This document shows, in pieces, positions 15,777 to 24,234 of a stretch of 64,000 nucleotides of DNA (its first letter is position 1; each line of letters begins with the position of its first letter). Origin of the DNA: Paractinoplanes polyasparticus (GTDB taxonomy: Bacteria > Actinomycetota > Actinomycetes > Mycobacteriales > Micromonosporaceae); assembly GCF_019710575.1 (NCBI RefSeq), contig NZ_JAHWFK010000058.1:1-64000 (forward strand), in the 5' to 3' direction. The translations under genes were made by a program, and so were the position numbers. Under the pieces are notes generated by a model, which saw nothing but the letters and a program-made list of their open reading frames with translations, had not been told where the DNA came from and searched no databases.

Positions 15777-17239
15777 GCGGTCACCGCCTGGCGGTCGCGC
15801 ACCTCGTGAGCCTCTTCGGCGGCCTCGGTGACCGTCTCGGCGTGGTCGTTGGGGCGGATGATCAGGTAGAGGGCGCCCACCCAGCACAGCGTCAGCAGGG
15901 ACGCGCCCAGAACGTCGGTCGGGTGGTGCATGCCGCGGTACATCCGGGACAGTGCCACCATCGCCGGCATCAGGACGGCGAGGACCGGGAAGATCCAGCG
16001 CCACCACTGGCGTACGCGGGGCATGCTGACGACCGCGATGGCCGCCCACAGGCACATGGTGGCGGCGATGTGGCCCGACGGGAACGACGACGTGGGCATC
16101 TGGCCGTCGAGCTGTTCGACCGAGGGGCGTTCGCGACCGGTCGCGGCGGCGGCGCAGAGGAACAGGGTGAGCTCGCCGATCATGGTGAGCACGATGAACA
16201 CGACGGGCCGCCACTGCCGCCACAGCGCGAGCGCGAGCGGGCAGAAGACCAGGCAGACGATGAGTACGGCGTGCGTGTCGCCGGCCTTGGAGGCGAGCCA
16301 GCTCAGGTGGTCGAGGCTTTCGGTGCGGAACGTCTGGAGCCACCGCGGCACGGCGTCGTCGAACGAGGGCTCCCAGCGCGTCACCGCGTACCCGACGAAA
16401 TAGAGCAGGCCGAACGTGAACACCCAGCCGACCAGGATCTCGGCGCCCTTGGCCCACGGGTGGGGCAGCACCTTGTCCTCCGCGGGCGCGGGCACCAGGT
16501 CGTCGGCGGCGTCGGGGTCGAGGCCGTCGGTCACCGGCGGCGCCGGGTGGCCGGCCTCGCGGCGCCAGACCCGGAACGCGTACGCCGTGACACTGATCCA
16601 GGCCAGGCCGAGCATCCAGCCGGCCAGCACGTCGGAGAGGAAGTGCACGCCGAGCGCGATGCGGGTCAGTCCGACGGCCACAATGATCGCCGCCGCCACC
16701 GAGAGGATCCACGCCTTGTGCCGGCCGCGGGTGGCCGGCAACGCGATCAGCGCCAGCATGCCGTACACAATGGTCGCCCCCAGCGTGTGACCGCTCGGGA
16801 AGCTGTTGCCGCCACCGACGGCGACCGGGTCGGCGACCACCGGGCGCACCCGGCCGACCAGCGCCTTGAGCGACGGGTCGAGGACGGCCGCGCCGAGCCC
16901 GGTGACCGCCGCGTAGAGGGCGAGGCGGGGCAGGCGGCGGATCAGCAGCAGCAGGACCACCATGACGACCAGGGGCACCAGCACGCCCCGGCCGCCGGCC
17001 GACGTGATGGTGGTGAGCACCTTGACCACGGCGGGGTGCGGCGCGATGAGGTCGTTGAGGCCGGTGGCGATCGACTGGTCGAGCCGCCGCAGCGGGCTCC
17101 ACTGCGACCGTACGAGCAGAAGGAGGGTGCCGAAGGCCAGGCCGGCCAGGACGACGGCGGTCAGGCCGGCCACGCTGCGTTCGGCGAAGTGCCGCAAGGG
17201 GGCCCAGCCGGTGCGTTCTACCACTCGGTTGTCGGTCAC
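15773..17239 (-). CDS. tandem double PAP2 phosphatase, integral membrane
   Basis: 488 residues and about twelve hydrophobic segments. Two complete PAP2 active sites occur in one chain. The first is KALVGRVRP ... NSFPSGHT ... RIALGVHFLSDV. The second is TGRERPSVE ... SSFPSGHIAA ... SRMYRGMHHPTDV. All three motifs of the KxxxxxxRP-PSGH-SRxxxxxHxxxD signature are recognisable in each (the first residue of motif one in the second copy is shifted). PAP2 enzymes dephosphorylate phosphatidic acid or undecaprenyl pyrophosphate at the outer membrane face. The two halves are joined by an acidic linker (DGLDPDAADDLVPAPAED). The gene overlaps the EEP gene and lies 9 bases after the BrkB gene. Confidence 0.9.
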   Translation of the reverse strand: MTDNRVVERTGWAPLRHFAERSVAGLTAVVLAGLAFGTLLLLVRSQWSPLRRLDQSIATGLNDLIAPHPAVVKVLTTITSAGGRGVLVPLVVMVVLLLLIRRLPRLALYAAVTGLGAAVLDPSLKALVGRVRPVVADPVAVGGGNSFPSGHTLGATIVYGMLALIALPATRGRHKAWILSVAAAIIVAVGLTRIALGVHFLSDVLAGWMLGLAWISVTAYAFRVWRREAGHPAPPVTDGLDPDAADDLVPAPAEDKVLPHPWAKGAEILVGWVFTFGLLYFVGYAVTRWEPSFDDAVPRWLQTFRTESLDHLSWLASKAGDTHAVLIVCLVFCPLALALWRQWRPVVFIVLTMIGELTLFLCAAAATGRERPSVEQLDGQMPTSSFPSGHIAATMCLWAAIAVVSMPRVRQWWRWIFPVLAVLMPAMVALSRMYRGMHHPTDVLGASLLTLCWVGALYLIIRPNDHAETVTEAAEEAHEVRDRQAVTA

Positions 17240-17248
17240 GGCCCGGTT

Positions 17249-18244
17249 TTACCCGGAGCGCCGATTCCGTACACCGCTGGTCGGGCGGGCCGAGGGCTCC
17301 CATTTGTCCTTCTTGGCCGGCCGCGGAGCACCCACCCGCGCCGCCTCCAACTGAGCCGCGAACGCGATGCCCAGGAACAGCGCGATGCCGGTCAGATTCG
17401 CCCAGAGCAGCAGGGCGATGATCGCGGTCAACGGCCCGTACGTGGCGCCGAAGCCCTCGGCGAAGCGGACGTACCCGGCCAGCATCAGGCTGGCCAGCCA
17501 CCACAGCGCCGTGGCCAGCCCGGCGCCGAACAGCAACCAGGACAGCCCGGGCTGGTGCCGGCGCGGCGAGTACTTGAAGAGCACGGCGACCGCGAAGACG
17601 ATCAGCAACAGGCTCAGCGGCCAGCGCACGAAGTCCCAGGTCACCCGCATATCATCGGCCCAGGCCCAGTGCCGGGCGGCCGCGTCTCCGAACGGTCGCC
17701 CCGCCACCAGGAGCAGGAACCCGAACAACGCGGGAATGCCGGCGACCGCGGCCAGGATCGTGGCCCGGATGTACTTGAACAACGCCGGCCGGTCCCGTTC
17801 GACGCCGTAGATCCGGTTCGCGCCCCGCTCGATCTGGCTGATCGCGGTGGTCAGCGCGAACAGGCCGGTGATCAGACCCAGGGTCAGCGCGAGCTCGCCG
17901 GCATCACTGCTGCCCTCGCTGTCCTCGAGCAGCTCGGCCACGAGCGGGTCGCTGGCGCCGGGGGTCAGTTCGAGGATCGTCTCGGCCACCACCCGTCCGC
18001 CGTCCTCCGCGCCCAGGTCGGCGGCCAGGCCGGAGAGCGCGATGAGGAACGGCACGATCGCCAGGCACAGCTGGAACGCGAACGCCCGGGCGTGGCTGAA
18101 GCCGTCGCCGTACCGGAATCGGACGAACGCGTCGCGGACCAGCGGCCAGCGGCCGTAGTGCCACAACGCCTGAACGGCTTCGTCGGCGGACAGTTCGTCC
18201 CCGCTCATGTCACGGGTCTGTGGCACAGGCTCCGTACTACTCAC
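17249..18244 (-). CDS. YihY/BrkB-family inner-membrane protein
   Basis: 331 residues. The family signature begins with the FSHARAFAFQLCLAIVPFLI segment and continues through six transmembrane helices with IYGVERDRPALFKYIRA and the TYGPLTAIIALLLWANLTG region near the end. The C-terminal 30 residues are basic and cytoplasmic. YihY/BrkB proteins are poorly understood and have been linked to envelope integrity and possibly phospholipid transport between leaflets, rather than to tRNA processing as once annotated. Its start overlaps the end of the DAGK-like gene by eight bases, and the PAP2 gene follows, which supports a lipid-related role. Confidence 0.88.
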   Translation of the reverse strand: MSSTEPVPQTRDMSGDELSADEAVQALWHYGRWPLVRDAFVRFRYGDGFSHARAFAFQLCLAIVPFLIALSGLAADLGAEDGGRVVAETILELTPGASDPLVAELLEDSEGSSDAGELALTLGLITGLFALTTAISQIERGANRIYGVERDRPALFKYIRATILAAVAGIPALFGFLLLVAGRPFGDAAARHWAWADDMRVTWDFVRWPLSLLLIVFAVAVLFKYSPRRHQPGLSWLLFGAGLATALWWLASLMLAGYVRFAEGFGATYGPLTAIIALLLWANLTGIALFLGIAFAAQLEAARVGAPRPAKKDKWEPSARPTSGVRNRRSG

Positions 18245-19202
18245 GGGCGGCCTCGCGGATGTCCTCGGCCGCCTCGGCCGCGGAACTCACGTCGTACGCC
18301 AGGTCGGGGTCGCCCGCGGGGCGGGGAACGCAGAGCAGGAGAGCCTTGGGCTTGATCGAGATCTTGAGGGTCCGGCCGGGCTCGATGAGGTCGCCGTCGA
18401 GCTGCCGCGGCTGGGCCGACCGGGCCTGGATCTCGACGTGCTCGGCGGTGTAGGTCTCCATCAGCGGCACACTGTTCCGGCGACGGATCACGCCCCACGC
18501 GAGCGACACCCAGTGACCCAGGTTGTTCGGGCTCAGGATGGCGACGTCGAGCTTGCCGTCGGCCGGGTCGGCCTCGGTCAGCAGGGTCACGCCGCCCTGG
18601 AGCCGGCCGACGTTGCCGACGATCACCGAACGGGGGCGGCGGGGCATCACCTTGCCGCCGTCGAGCACGATCCGTACCCGCATCGGCCGCTCCCGCAGCG
18701 CCTTGACCCCGCCTCCGATGTACGCCAGCCAGCCGATCCGCTTCTTGGCATCGTCGGAGGTCTTCTCCAGCATCTGGGCGTCGAAGCCCATGCCGGCCAT
18801 CACCGCGAAGCACTTGTCGCCGGTCACGCCCACGTCGATGCGCTTCCGGCCGCCCTCGAGGGCCACCTCCACGCCGGTCGCCGGGTCGGTGCCGAGGCCC
18901 AGGTTGGCCGCGAGCAGGTTGCCGGTGCCGGCCGGGAGCACGGACATCGTCACGTCGGAGCCGGCCAGGGCGGTCACCACAGCCATCACGGTGCCGTCGC
19001 CGCCACAGGCGAAGACCAGCTCGGCCCCGTCCGCCACAGCCTGTTTCGTCTGACCTTCGCCCGGGTCCTCGGGGGTGGTCTCGTACCAGGACGGCTCCGG
19101 CCATCCGGCGCCGGCCAGGCCCTCGCCGATGATCCGGCGCAGCTCGTCCATGTCGGGCACCTTGGCGGGGTTCACTACTACGGCGCTGCGGGGTCCAGTC
19201 AC
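18237..19202 (-). CDS. diacylglycerol kinase-family lipid kinase
   Basis: 321 residues. The catalytic domain shows VVVNPAK, the nucleotide-binding FACGGDGTVMAVV (GGDGT motif), SVLPAGTGNLLAANLGL and FAVMAGMGFDAQML, then the beta-rich C-terminal domain with LTEADPADGKLDVAIL and LDGDLIEPG. The family (YegS/DagK-like) phosphorylates diacylglycerol or related lipids, recycling them to phosphatidic acid. It is the first gene of the leftward set with BrkB, PAP2 phosphatase and EEP hydrolase, with overlaps at each junction or gaps under 10 bases. The kinase and the phosphatase catalyse opposite steps on lipid phosphates. Confidence 0.9.
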   Translation of the reverse strand: MTGPRSAVVVNPAKVPDMDELRRIIGEGLAGAGWPEPSWYETTPEDPGEGQTKQAVADGAELVFACGGDGTVMAVVTALAGSDVTMSVLPAGTGNLLAANLGLGTDPATGVEVALEGGRKRIDVGVTGDKCFAVMAGMGFDAQMLEKTSDDAKKRIGWLAYIGGGVKALRERPMRVRIVLDGGKVMPRRPRSVIVGNVGRLQGGVTLLTEADPADGKLDVAILSPNNLGHWVSLAWGVIRRRNSVPLMETYTAEHVEIQARSAQPRQLDGDLIEPGRTLKISIKPKALLLCVPRPAGDPDLAYDVSSAAEAAEDIREAARE

Positions 19203-19261
19203 GGCGACAGTGTGCCCGTCCTGGGTGGGGAACGAAACTCGGCTTCTGTACGGTAAATTGC

Positions 19262-20038
19262 GTGAGCACGACTTCGGTCACCTGGTGGGGGCACAGCACC
19301 GTGTGGCTGGCCGACTCCGGCACGTCCCTGCTGACCGATCCGGTGCTCACCGGCCGGGTGGCCCACCTGCGCCGCATGGCCGGCCCGCAACCGGCGCTGC
19401 CCGGTGTCCCCGACGCGGTGCTGCTCTCCCACCTGCACGCCGACCACTTCCACGGCGCCTCGCTGCGCAAGCTGGGCGGCACTCCCCAGCTGATCGTGCC
19501 GCGGGGGGCCGGGCCGTTCGTGGTCAAGTGCCTGGGCACCGAGGCGGCGGCCCGCACGGTCGAGCTCGGCCCCGGCGACGAGACGACCGTCGGTTCACTC
19601 CGGGTCCGCGCGGTGAAGGCGGCCCACGACGGCGGCCGCGGCCCGTGGTCCCGTGAACGCGCTGTCGCCGTCGGGTTCGTCGTCGAGGGCGAGGCCCGCA
19701 CCTGGTTCGCGGGCGACACCGGCCTGTTCGACGAGATGAACGACCTGGCCCCGCTCGACCTGGCCCTCATACCGGTCGGCGGCTGGGGCCCCACCCTCGG
19801 CTCGCTCCACCACCTGGACGCCACGGCCGGGGCCGAGGCCCTGCGCCGGGTGAAGGCCGCGTGGGCCGTCCCGGTCCACTACGGCACGTTCTGGCCGCTC
19901 GGCATGGGCCGGGTCCGGCCGCACATGTTCCGCGACCCGGGCGAAGAGTTCGCCCGCGTCGCGTTGCGCGCCGCCCCCGACTCCCACGTGCGGGTGCTGG
20001 CCCATGGCGAGAGCCTGTCGATCGGGCGTCCCGCGTGA
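19262..20038 (+). CDS. metallo-beta-lactamase-fold hydrolase (UlaG/NAPE-PLD-like)
   Basis: 258 residues from the GTG at 19262. The MBL metal motif is LLSHLHADHFHG, preceded by WWGHSTVWL and LLTDPVL (family-typical strand), followed by GDTGLFDEM, GGWGPT and VHYGTFWPLG (terminal His). This pattern fits the UlaG/NAPE-PLD/L-ascorbate lactonase group and not antibiotic lactamases. Cytoplasmic. The DedA gene starts within its stop (GTGA), so the pair is translationally coupled. NAPE-PLD-like enzymes act on phospholipids, which may link it to the lipid operon on the other strand. This is inference. Confidence 0.85.
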   Translation: MSTTSVTWWGHSTVWLADSGTSLLTDPVLTGRVAHLRRMAGPQPALPGVPDAVLLSHLHADHFHGASLRKLGGTPQLIVPRGAGPFVVKCLGTEAAARTVELGPGDETTVGSLRVRAVKAAHDGGRGPWSRERAVAVGFVVEGEARTWFAGDTGLFDEMNDLAPLDLALIPVGGWGPTLGSLHHLDATAGAEALRRVKAAWAVPVHYGTFWPLGMGRVRPHMFRDPGEEFARVALRAAPDSHVRVLAHGESLSIGRPA

Positions 20039-20634
20039 CGGCCACTCTGGGCACGCTGGCCTGGCTTTTCGCGGTTGTGGCGTTCGGCGCCATCATTCCG
20101 ATCGTCCCCACCGGGGCCGCGGTCAGCGGCGCGGCCGCGCTGGCCTTCCACGAGCACCACCCGCTGACCATCGTCTTCGTCATCGCGGCCGGCGCCGCCG
20201 GCGCGTACGTCGGCGACCTGGTCATGTACGCGATGTGCCGGGTCGGCGGCGAGAAGCTGGCCAAGCGCCTGCGCTGGCTGCGCGACGAAGAGCATCTGGT
20301 GTCGGTCAAGGAGCGCCTGCACGAGAAGCAGATCCCGGTGCTGCTGGTCTCGCGGCTGATCCCCGGCGGCCGCGTGCCGGTGCTGCTGGCCGCCGCCTTC
20401 CTGGGCATGCCCTGGCGTACGTTCGTGGTGGCCAACGCCCCCGCCTGCGCTCTGTGGTCGGCCGTCTACGCGGGCATCGGCGTGGCCGGCGGCTCGATCT
20501 TCCCCGAGCCGTGGGAGGGCGTGGTCGCGGCCGTCGTGCTGATCCTGATCATCAACCAGACCGTCTCGTGGATCTCGAAGCGGCGCGAGGCCCGCGCCGC
20601 CGCTGCCGCTAACACCTCGGGTGCCGGCGCCTGA
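20035..20634 (+). CDS. DedA-family membrane protein
   Basis: 199 residues from the GTG at 20035, overlapping the upstream stop codon. The DedA/SNARE-associated core is visible: PIVPTGAAVSGAAALAF at the re-entrant first hairpin, GAYVGDLVMYAMCRVGGEKL, then LVSRLIPGGRVPVLLAAAFL, where the conserved Arg pair and GGR replace the classical RFxPGxR, and FVVANAPACALW. Family members move phospholipids such as undecaprenyl phosphate across the membrane. The basic C-terminal tail is cytoplasmic. Gene order (MBL hydrolase, DedA) next to the DAGK-BrkB-PAP2 set suggests that the neighbourhood deals with lipid carriers. Confidence 0.88.
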   Translation: MTATLGTLAWLFAVVAFGAIIPIVPTGAAVSGAAALAFHEHHPLTIVFVIAAGAAGAYVGDLVMYAMCRVGGEKLAKRLRWLRDEEHLVSVKERLHEKQIPVLLVSRLIPGGRVPVLLAAAFLGMPWRTFVVANAPACALWSAVYAGIGVAGGSIFPEPWEGVVAAVVLILIINQTVSWISKRREARAAAAANTSGAGA

Positions 20635-20641
20635 GCTCCGC

Positions 20642-21595
20642 TCAGTACTTGAGGTGCTGGCGCGTGAGCTTGGCGACCTTCTGTACCGTCGTGATGCCGC
20701 CCGACATCGTGGCGTTGTCGTGCGAGAGGACGGCGATCGAGACGTCGGTGCCCGGTCCGGTGACCCGGCCGACCGAGTTGATGATCCAGCGGTAGTTCTC
20801 GGTCGAGCGGGCCAGCCAGCCGTTCTTGACCGTGAACTTCTCGGTGCTCCGGGCGACCGCCGGCACGCCCCAGTCCTGGCTGTCGTCGACGGTGCTCATC
20901 AGCGTGTAGGCCAGCTTGCGCGAGCCGGCGTCGAGCGGCCCCGACGTGTCGGTCAGCTCGGCCAGCAACTTGACCTGGTCGTTCACCGTCGTGCGAGTCA
21001 GCCCCCAGGCACTGTTGACCTTGGTCTCGGTGAGGCCCAGCCGCTTGTTGCAGGCGCCCACCCCCGAGGCCCGGCCCAGCTTCGAGAACAGCGAGGTGGT
21101 GGCATCGTTGTCGCTGAGCCGGATCATGCGCTTGGCCAGGGAGAGCTCGGTGGCCGTGAGATCACGACGGGCGTCCTGGGCCTTCAGCAGCAGGCAGGCC
21201 AGCACCTGCACTTTCACGACGCTCGCGGTCTCGTATTTCTCGGTTCCCCGGTACGAGTAACGCTGCCCCGTGCGGCGGTCGAGCACCGCGACGGAGAACT
21301 CCGGGGCCGACGCGGCGTACTTCTTGAGGGCGGCGTCGAGCGCCTTGACCCGGGCGGCGCGCACCGCGGCCGGGCTGGGCGTCTTCTGCGCGGCCGGAGC
21401 CTGGGCTTGAGCGCCTTGCCGCGGGGCGGCCTGCGCCTGGGCTCGAACGCCGGCTTCGCTGAAGGTGCCGGCAAGCGGTCGCGTGCTGCCCCCGGAGTCG
21501 CGCATCATGCTCACCCCGACCAACCCCGCACCCCCGAGGACGCCCGCCATCGCGGCGCCCAGGATCCAGTTTCGCGTACGTCGCACGCCTGCCAT
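20642..21595 (-). CDS. secreted serine hydrolase, class A beta-lactamase fold
   Basis: 317 residues from the ATG at 21595. The N-terminus has basic residues and a hydrophobic stretch (WILGAAMAGVLGGAGLVGVS), acting as signal or anchor. A low-complexity Ala/Gln/Pro linker follows. The penicillin-binding fold shows SVVK (SxxK nucleophile), SDN (IRLSDNDAT) and KNGW in place of KTG. The omega-loop Glu of class A enzymes (ExxLN) is not evident. So it is beta-lactamase-like and may not be an active resistance enzyme. Similar actinobacterial proteins are annotated only as serine hydrolases. It is monocistronic and convergent with dedA. Confidence 0.82.
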   Translation of the reverse strand: MAGVRRTRNWILGAAMAGVLGGAGLVGVSMMRDSGGSTRPLAGTFSEAGVRAQAQAAPRQGAQAQAPAAQKTPSPAAVRAARVKALDAALKKYAASAPEFSVAVLDRRTGQRYSYRGTEKYETASVVKVQVLACLLLKAQDARRDLTATELSLAKRMIRLSDNDATTSLFSKLGRASGVGACNKRLGLTETKVNSAWGLTRTTVNDQVKLLAELTDTSGPLDAGSRKLAYTLMSTVDDSQDWGVPAVARSTEKFTVKNGWLARSTENYRWIINSVGRVTGPGTDVSIAVLSHDNATMSGGITTVQKVAKLTRQHLKY

Positions 21596-21735
21596 AGTGC
21601 CAACTCGCGACGGTTCATGGGCGCCCCAGGGTGCTCCACGTACGAGATTGACAGGAAGTATCGACTTTCGGCGTACATCGCGCTCACCGAGGGTGATCAC
21701 GTTTGAGGCGTGCCTCCCTGGCGCATCATGGGAAC

Positions 21736-22755
21736 ATGCGCATCCCGTTGCTGTCACCGTCCACCATTGCCGAGCTGGCCCGTTCCGCCGTCGGCCAGGT
21801 GGTGGAGACGGCGGCCGCAGCGGCCACGGTCCCCGTCCGGGTGCTCGGCCTGCTGGGCCAGACCGAGCTGCTGGTCAGCCGCGTGACCATGCTCGCCGAC
21901 GAGGCCGAGGCCCTGATCCAGAGGGTCACCGCGGTGGTCGAGGCGGCCGAGTCGACGGTCGCCGACGCCCGCTCGATAGCCACCACCGCCTCCGGCGTAG
22001 TGGGCCAGGCCGTCGACATCAGCTCACGCGCCGGCACGGTCGTCGGCAATGCCGAGCAGATCAGCTCCCGGGCCGGCCTCGTAGTGGGCACCGCCGAAGA
22101 GATCAGCTCCCGCGCCGGCACGGTCGTGGGCAACGCGGAAGAGATCAGCTCTCGGGCCGGCACGGTCGTGGGCAACGCGGAAGAGATCAGCTCTCGGGCC
22201 GGTGCGGTTGTCGGGCGGGCTGAGGATGTCAGCGGGCGCGCGGCCGCGGTCGTCGGGACGGCCGAGGAAGTCAGCGGCCGAGCCGGCGCCGTGGTGGGCC
22301 GGGCCGAGCAGGTCAGCGAGCGCACCGAGGGCGTGGTCCTGCGCGCGGTCGGCATCTCGGACGCCGCCGCGGGCGTGGTCGACCGGGCCACCGCAGTCAG
22401 CGCCCAGGCCGAGACGGTGGTGGGCCGGGCCGACAAGACCGCCAAGGAAGCGGCCCTGCTGCTGGCCGCCTACTCGGAGGCGCTCATGAAGGGCGCCCCG
22501 ATCGCCCGCCGCTTCGTCGACGAGCTCTCGCCCGAGGAGGTCACGGCCGCGATCCGCATGATCGACCAGCTCCCGGCCCTGCGCTCCCACCTGGTCGACG
22601 ACGTGATGCCGCTGCTCGGCAAGCTCGACCAGGTCGGCCCCGACCTGCACAAGCTGCTCGAGGTCACCGAAGACCTGCACCTGGCCATCGCCGGCCTCCC
22701 CGGCCTGAAGCTGCTCCGCCGCCGCGGCGAGGAGCGCGTCGAAGAAACCCGCTGA
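21736..22755 (+). CDS. all-helical protein built from 14-residue repeats
   Basis: 339 residues. The ATG at 21736 was chosen because the frame upstream lacks coding character. Residues 95-234 are ten consecutive 14-residue units with consensus [IV]SSRAGTVVGNAEE, the first five nearly identical. Two turns of seven residues per unit predict a long amphipathic helix or apolipoprotein/methyl-accepting-like coiled coil. The N-terminus (ELARSAVGQVVETAAAAATV) and the C-terminal 100 residues (PEEVTAAIRMIDQLPALRSH) are also helical. There is no signal peptide and no transmembrane segment. No function is known. The neighbours are unrelated. It may bind membranes or form filaments. Confidence 0.7.
   Translation: MRIPLLSPSTIAELARSAVGQVVETAAAAATVPVRVLGLLGQTELLVSRVTMLADEAEALIQRVTAVVEAAESTVADARSIATTASGVVGQAVDISSRAGTVVGNAEQISSRAGLVVGTAEEISSRAGTVVGNAEEISSRAGTVVGNAEEISSRAGAVVGRAEDVSGRAAAVVGTAEEVSGRAGAVVGRAEQVSERTEGVVLRAVGISDAAAGVVDRATAVSAQAETVVGRADKTAKEAALLLAAYSEALMKGAPIARRFVDELSPEEVTAAIRMIDQLPALRSHLVDDVMPLLGKLDQVGPDLHKLLEVTEDLHLAIAGLPGLKLLRRRGEERVEETR
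22018..22437 (+). repeat. ten tandem 42-bp coding repeats
   Basis: Exactly ten 42-bp units in register with the reading frame (22018, 22060, 22102 and so on to 22396). Units at 22102-22143 and 22144-22185 are almost identical in DNA, pointing to recent duplication or slippage. Later units are diverged. Confidence 0.85.
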
Positions 22756-22787
22756 CCGCCTCGAGCGCCCGGCGGGTGAGCGGCTCG

Positions 22788-23309
22788 TCAACCCGGTTGA
22801 GCGGCGGGCGGGTCCGGTGTTCGGAGCGTGTCGCGCAGCAGGTCGAGGTGGCCGCAGTGCTGAGCGGTCTCACGGATCATCTGCACCAGCATCCACCGCA
22901 GGCTGACCGGCGCCTTGCCGAACGAAGGCAGCGCCGCCCGCCCGTCGAGCGCGCCGAAGCCGGCCACGGCTGCCCGGCTGCGAGCACACGCCGACGCGTA
23001 CAGGCCGCGCAGTGAGTCGACCGAGTCGTCACCGGCCGACGCCCAGGCCCAGGCCTCGTCGGTGCCGACGGACGTCCACGGCTCCGGGAAATCGGCGCCG
23101 AGCAAGATGTGGGTGAACCAGAGATCCTCCATGTGGGCCAGGTGCTTCACGATGCCGCCGACGGTCATGTCGGTGGCCGGCAGCAGACGCGCAGCCGCGG
23201 TCCGGTCGTCGACCCCGTCGAGCGCGGCCAGGACCATCGCGCGGTGCTCATCGAGGAACTGGAGCAACGTCTCGCGCTCGGGTGGGTGCAGCTGGGGAAA
23301 TTCGCTCAG
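22788..23309 (-). CDS. DinB-like DUF664-family protein
   Basis: 173 residues. Family motifs are KHLAHMEDLWF (His metal ligand on helix 2), SLRWMLVQMIRETAQHCGHLDLLRD (HxxH near the end) and the four-helix DinB layout. Members bind a divalent metal and are related to mycothiol-dependent transferases, with function mostly unknown. Start choice: the family N-terminus SEFPQLHPPERETLLQFLDE is encoded only if translation begins at the CTG at 23309, which has an excellent GGAGGAGG site seven bases upstream. An internal TTG at 23267 would cut off this conserved segment. A CTG start is rare but best fits the evidence. Confidence 0.8.
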   Translation of the reverse strand: MSEFPQLHPPERETLLQFLDEHRAMVLAALDGVDDRTAAARLLPATDMTVGGIVKHLAHMEDLWFTHILLGADFPEPWTSVGTDEAWAWASAGDDSVDSLRGLYASACARSRAAVAGFGALDGRAALPSFGKAPVSLRWMLVQMIRETAQHCGHLDLLRDTLRTPDPPAAQPG

Positions 23310-23437
23310 GACGGGACCTCCTCCCGATCACCGGTGCGGTGCGACCGGATGTGCCCCCGATTCTGCCGGGTCCGCCTCTCCCCCGGCGCCGCCCATTTCG
23401 GATCTGTGGATAACCTCGCGCACCGTCTGCCGGCCGT

Positions 23438-23474
23438 TGTTCCCCGCCTTCCCGAACGAGGCGGCCGGGGAACA
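23438..23474 (-). terminator. hairpin after the Sensor-domain gene
   Basis: TGTTCCCC (23438-23445) pairs with GGGGAACA (23467-23474), and GCCT with AGGC inside. It lies about 50 bases past the stop of the minus-strand gene ending at 23521. There is no U tract, which is common for actinobacterial terminators. Confidence 0.45.
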
Positions 23475-23520
23475 GCACGGCGATCACGCTCGACTGATTG
23501 TCGGCCGCGGAGCAGGAGAG

Positions 23521-24183
23521 TTACCGGCCGAGGAACAGGAGGGCGAACCGGGCTTCGAAGCGGGCCGCGGCGCGGACGACTGCCGGCAATGTCAGCGCGA
23601 ACAGCAGGCCGGCTACCAGGTAGAAGACGATCGAGGCCGCGTAGGTGTCGCTGAGGCCGAGCAGCTCCGGCAGATCGTCGTCCGGCAGCGACCAGCTCCA
23701 CAGCGCGAAGGTCACGCCGCCCAGCATCCCGGCCCACCAGGTCGCCACGAACGACACGGCGATCGTGTTCGGGATGAACCGCAGGACCGCGTGGGCCAGT
23801 TCCCGCCACGCCTGCGGGTCTGCGATCACGGCCATGAGCCGTCCCGTGCGATGAACAGGCGCCGGCACCTCGAAGCCGAGCACGGCGGCAGCCCGCGCGC
23901 GCTCTCGAGCGGCGAACCGGTGCGACTGCACCAGGGCAAGAACCAGCAGCGGCACCCCGATCCAGACAACAGCCAGACTGATACCGGCCGTAAAGGCGGT
24001 CAGGCAGACGACGAACGATGCCACCGCCAGCGGGAACCCACTCAGGACATACAGCGAGTCGGCAACCACCCGACGTGCCGGCGGAACTTCGAGCTGGGCT
24101 TCCAGGGGGTGAGCGGCTGCCCGAGGCGCGTCGGGCTGAGCAAAGGCGGAGGGCGTCTCGAGCTGAGTTGTCGTCATGTCCAC
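23521..24183 (-). CDS. stand-alone actinobacterial Sensor-domain membrane protein
   Basis: 220 residues. The putative Sensor domain, normally the N-terminal part of actinobacterial NarL-type histidine kinases, fills the whole protein: four hydrophobic segments (SFVVCLTAFTAGISLAVVWI, then around FIPNTIAVSFVATWW, GMLGGVTFALWSW and IVFYLVAGLLFALTLPAVV) and the connecting AARERARAAAVLGFEVP. No kinase domain follows. The N-terminus is Pro/Ala-rich and cytoplasmic. Such orphan copies may titrate or sense lipids or envelope stress. A perfect 9-bp inverted repeat upstream (24235-24254) is its likely control site, probably for a LuxR-type response regulator encoded elsewhere. Confidence 0.75.
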   Translation of the reverse strand: MDMTTTQLETPSAFAQPDAPRAAAHPLEAQLEVPPARRVVADSLYVLSGFPLAVASFVVCLTAFTAGISLAVVWIGVPLLVLALVQSHRFAARERARAAAVLGFEVPAPVHRTGRLMAVIADPQAWRELAHAVLRFIPNTIAVSFVATWWAGMLGGVTFALWSWSLPDDDLPELLGLSDTYAASIVFYLVAGLLFALTLPAVVRAAARFEARFALLFLGR

Positions 24184-24234
24184 GACGCTATTGACCCGCG
24201 CTCCGGCAACCGATCCGGCAAGCCACCCGATCCG

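Noticed and set aside
14997..17504. Single minus-strand frame spanning the PAP2 and EEP genes
   Set aside because: Only the last 259 residues form a real protein (EEP family); upstream the frame is out of phase with the PAP2 gene.
15806..18355. Long plus-strand open frame of about 850 codons opposite the lipid operon
   Set aside because: It is the antisense of four well-supported genes and its translation is low-complexity Arg/Gln/Gly-rich, a usual product of high-GC antisense frames.
20642..21595. Beta-lactamase resistance gene
   Set aside because: SxxK, SDN and KNG motifs fit the fold, but the omega-loop Glu of class A enzymes is not evident, so a resistance role is not claimed.
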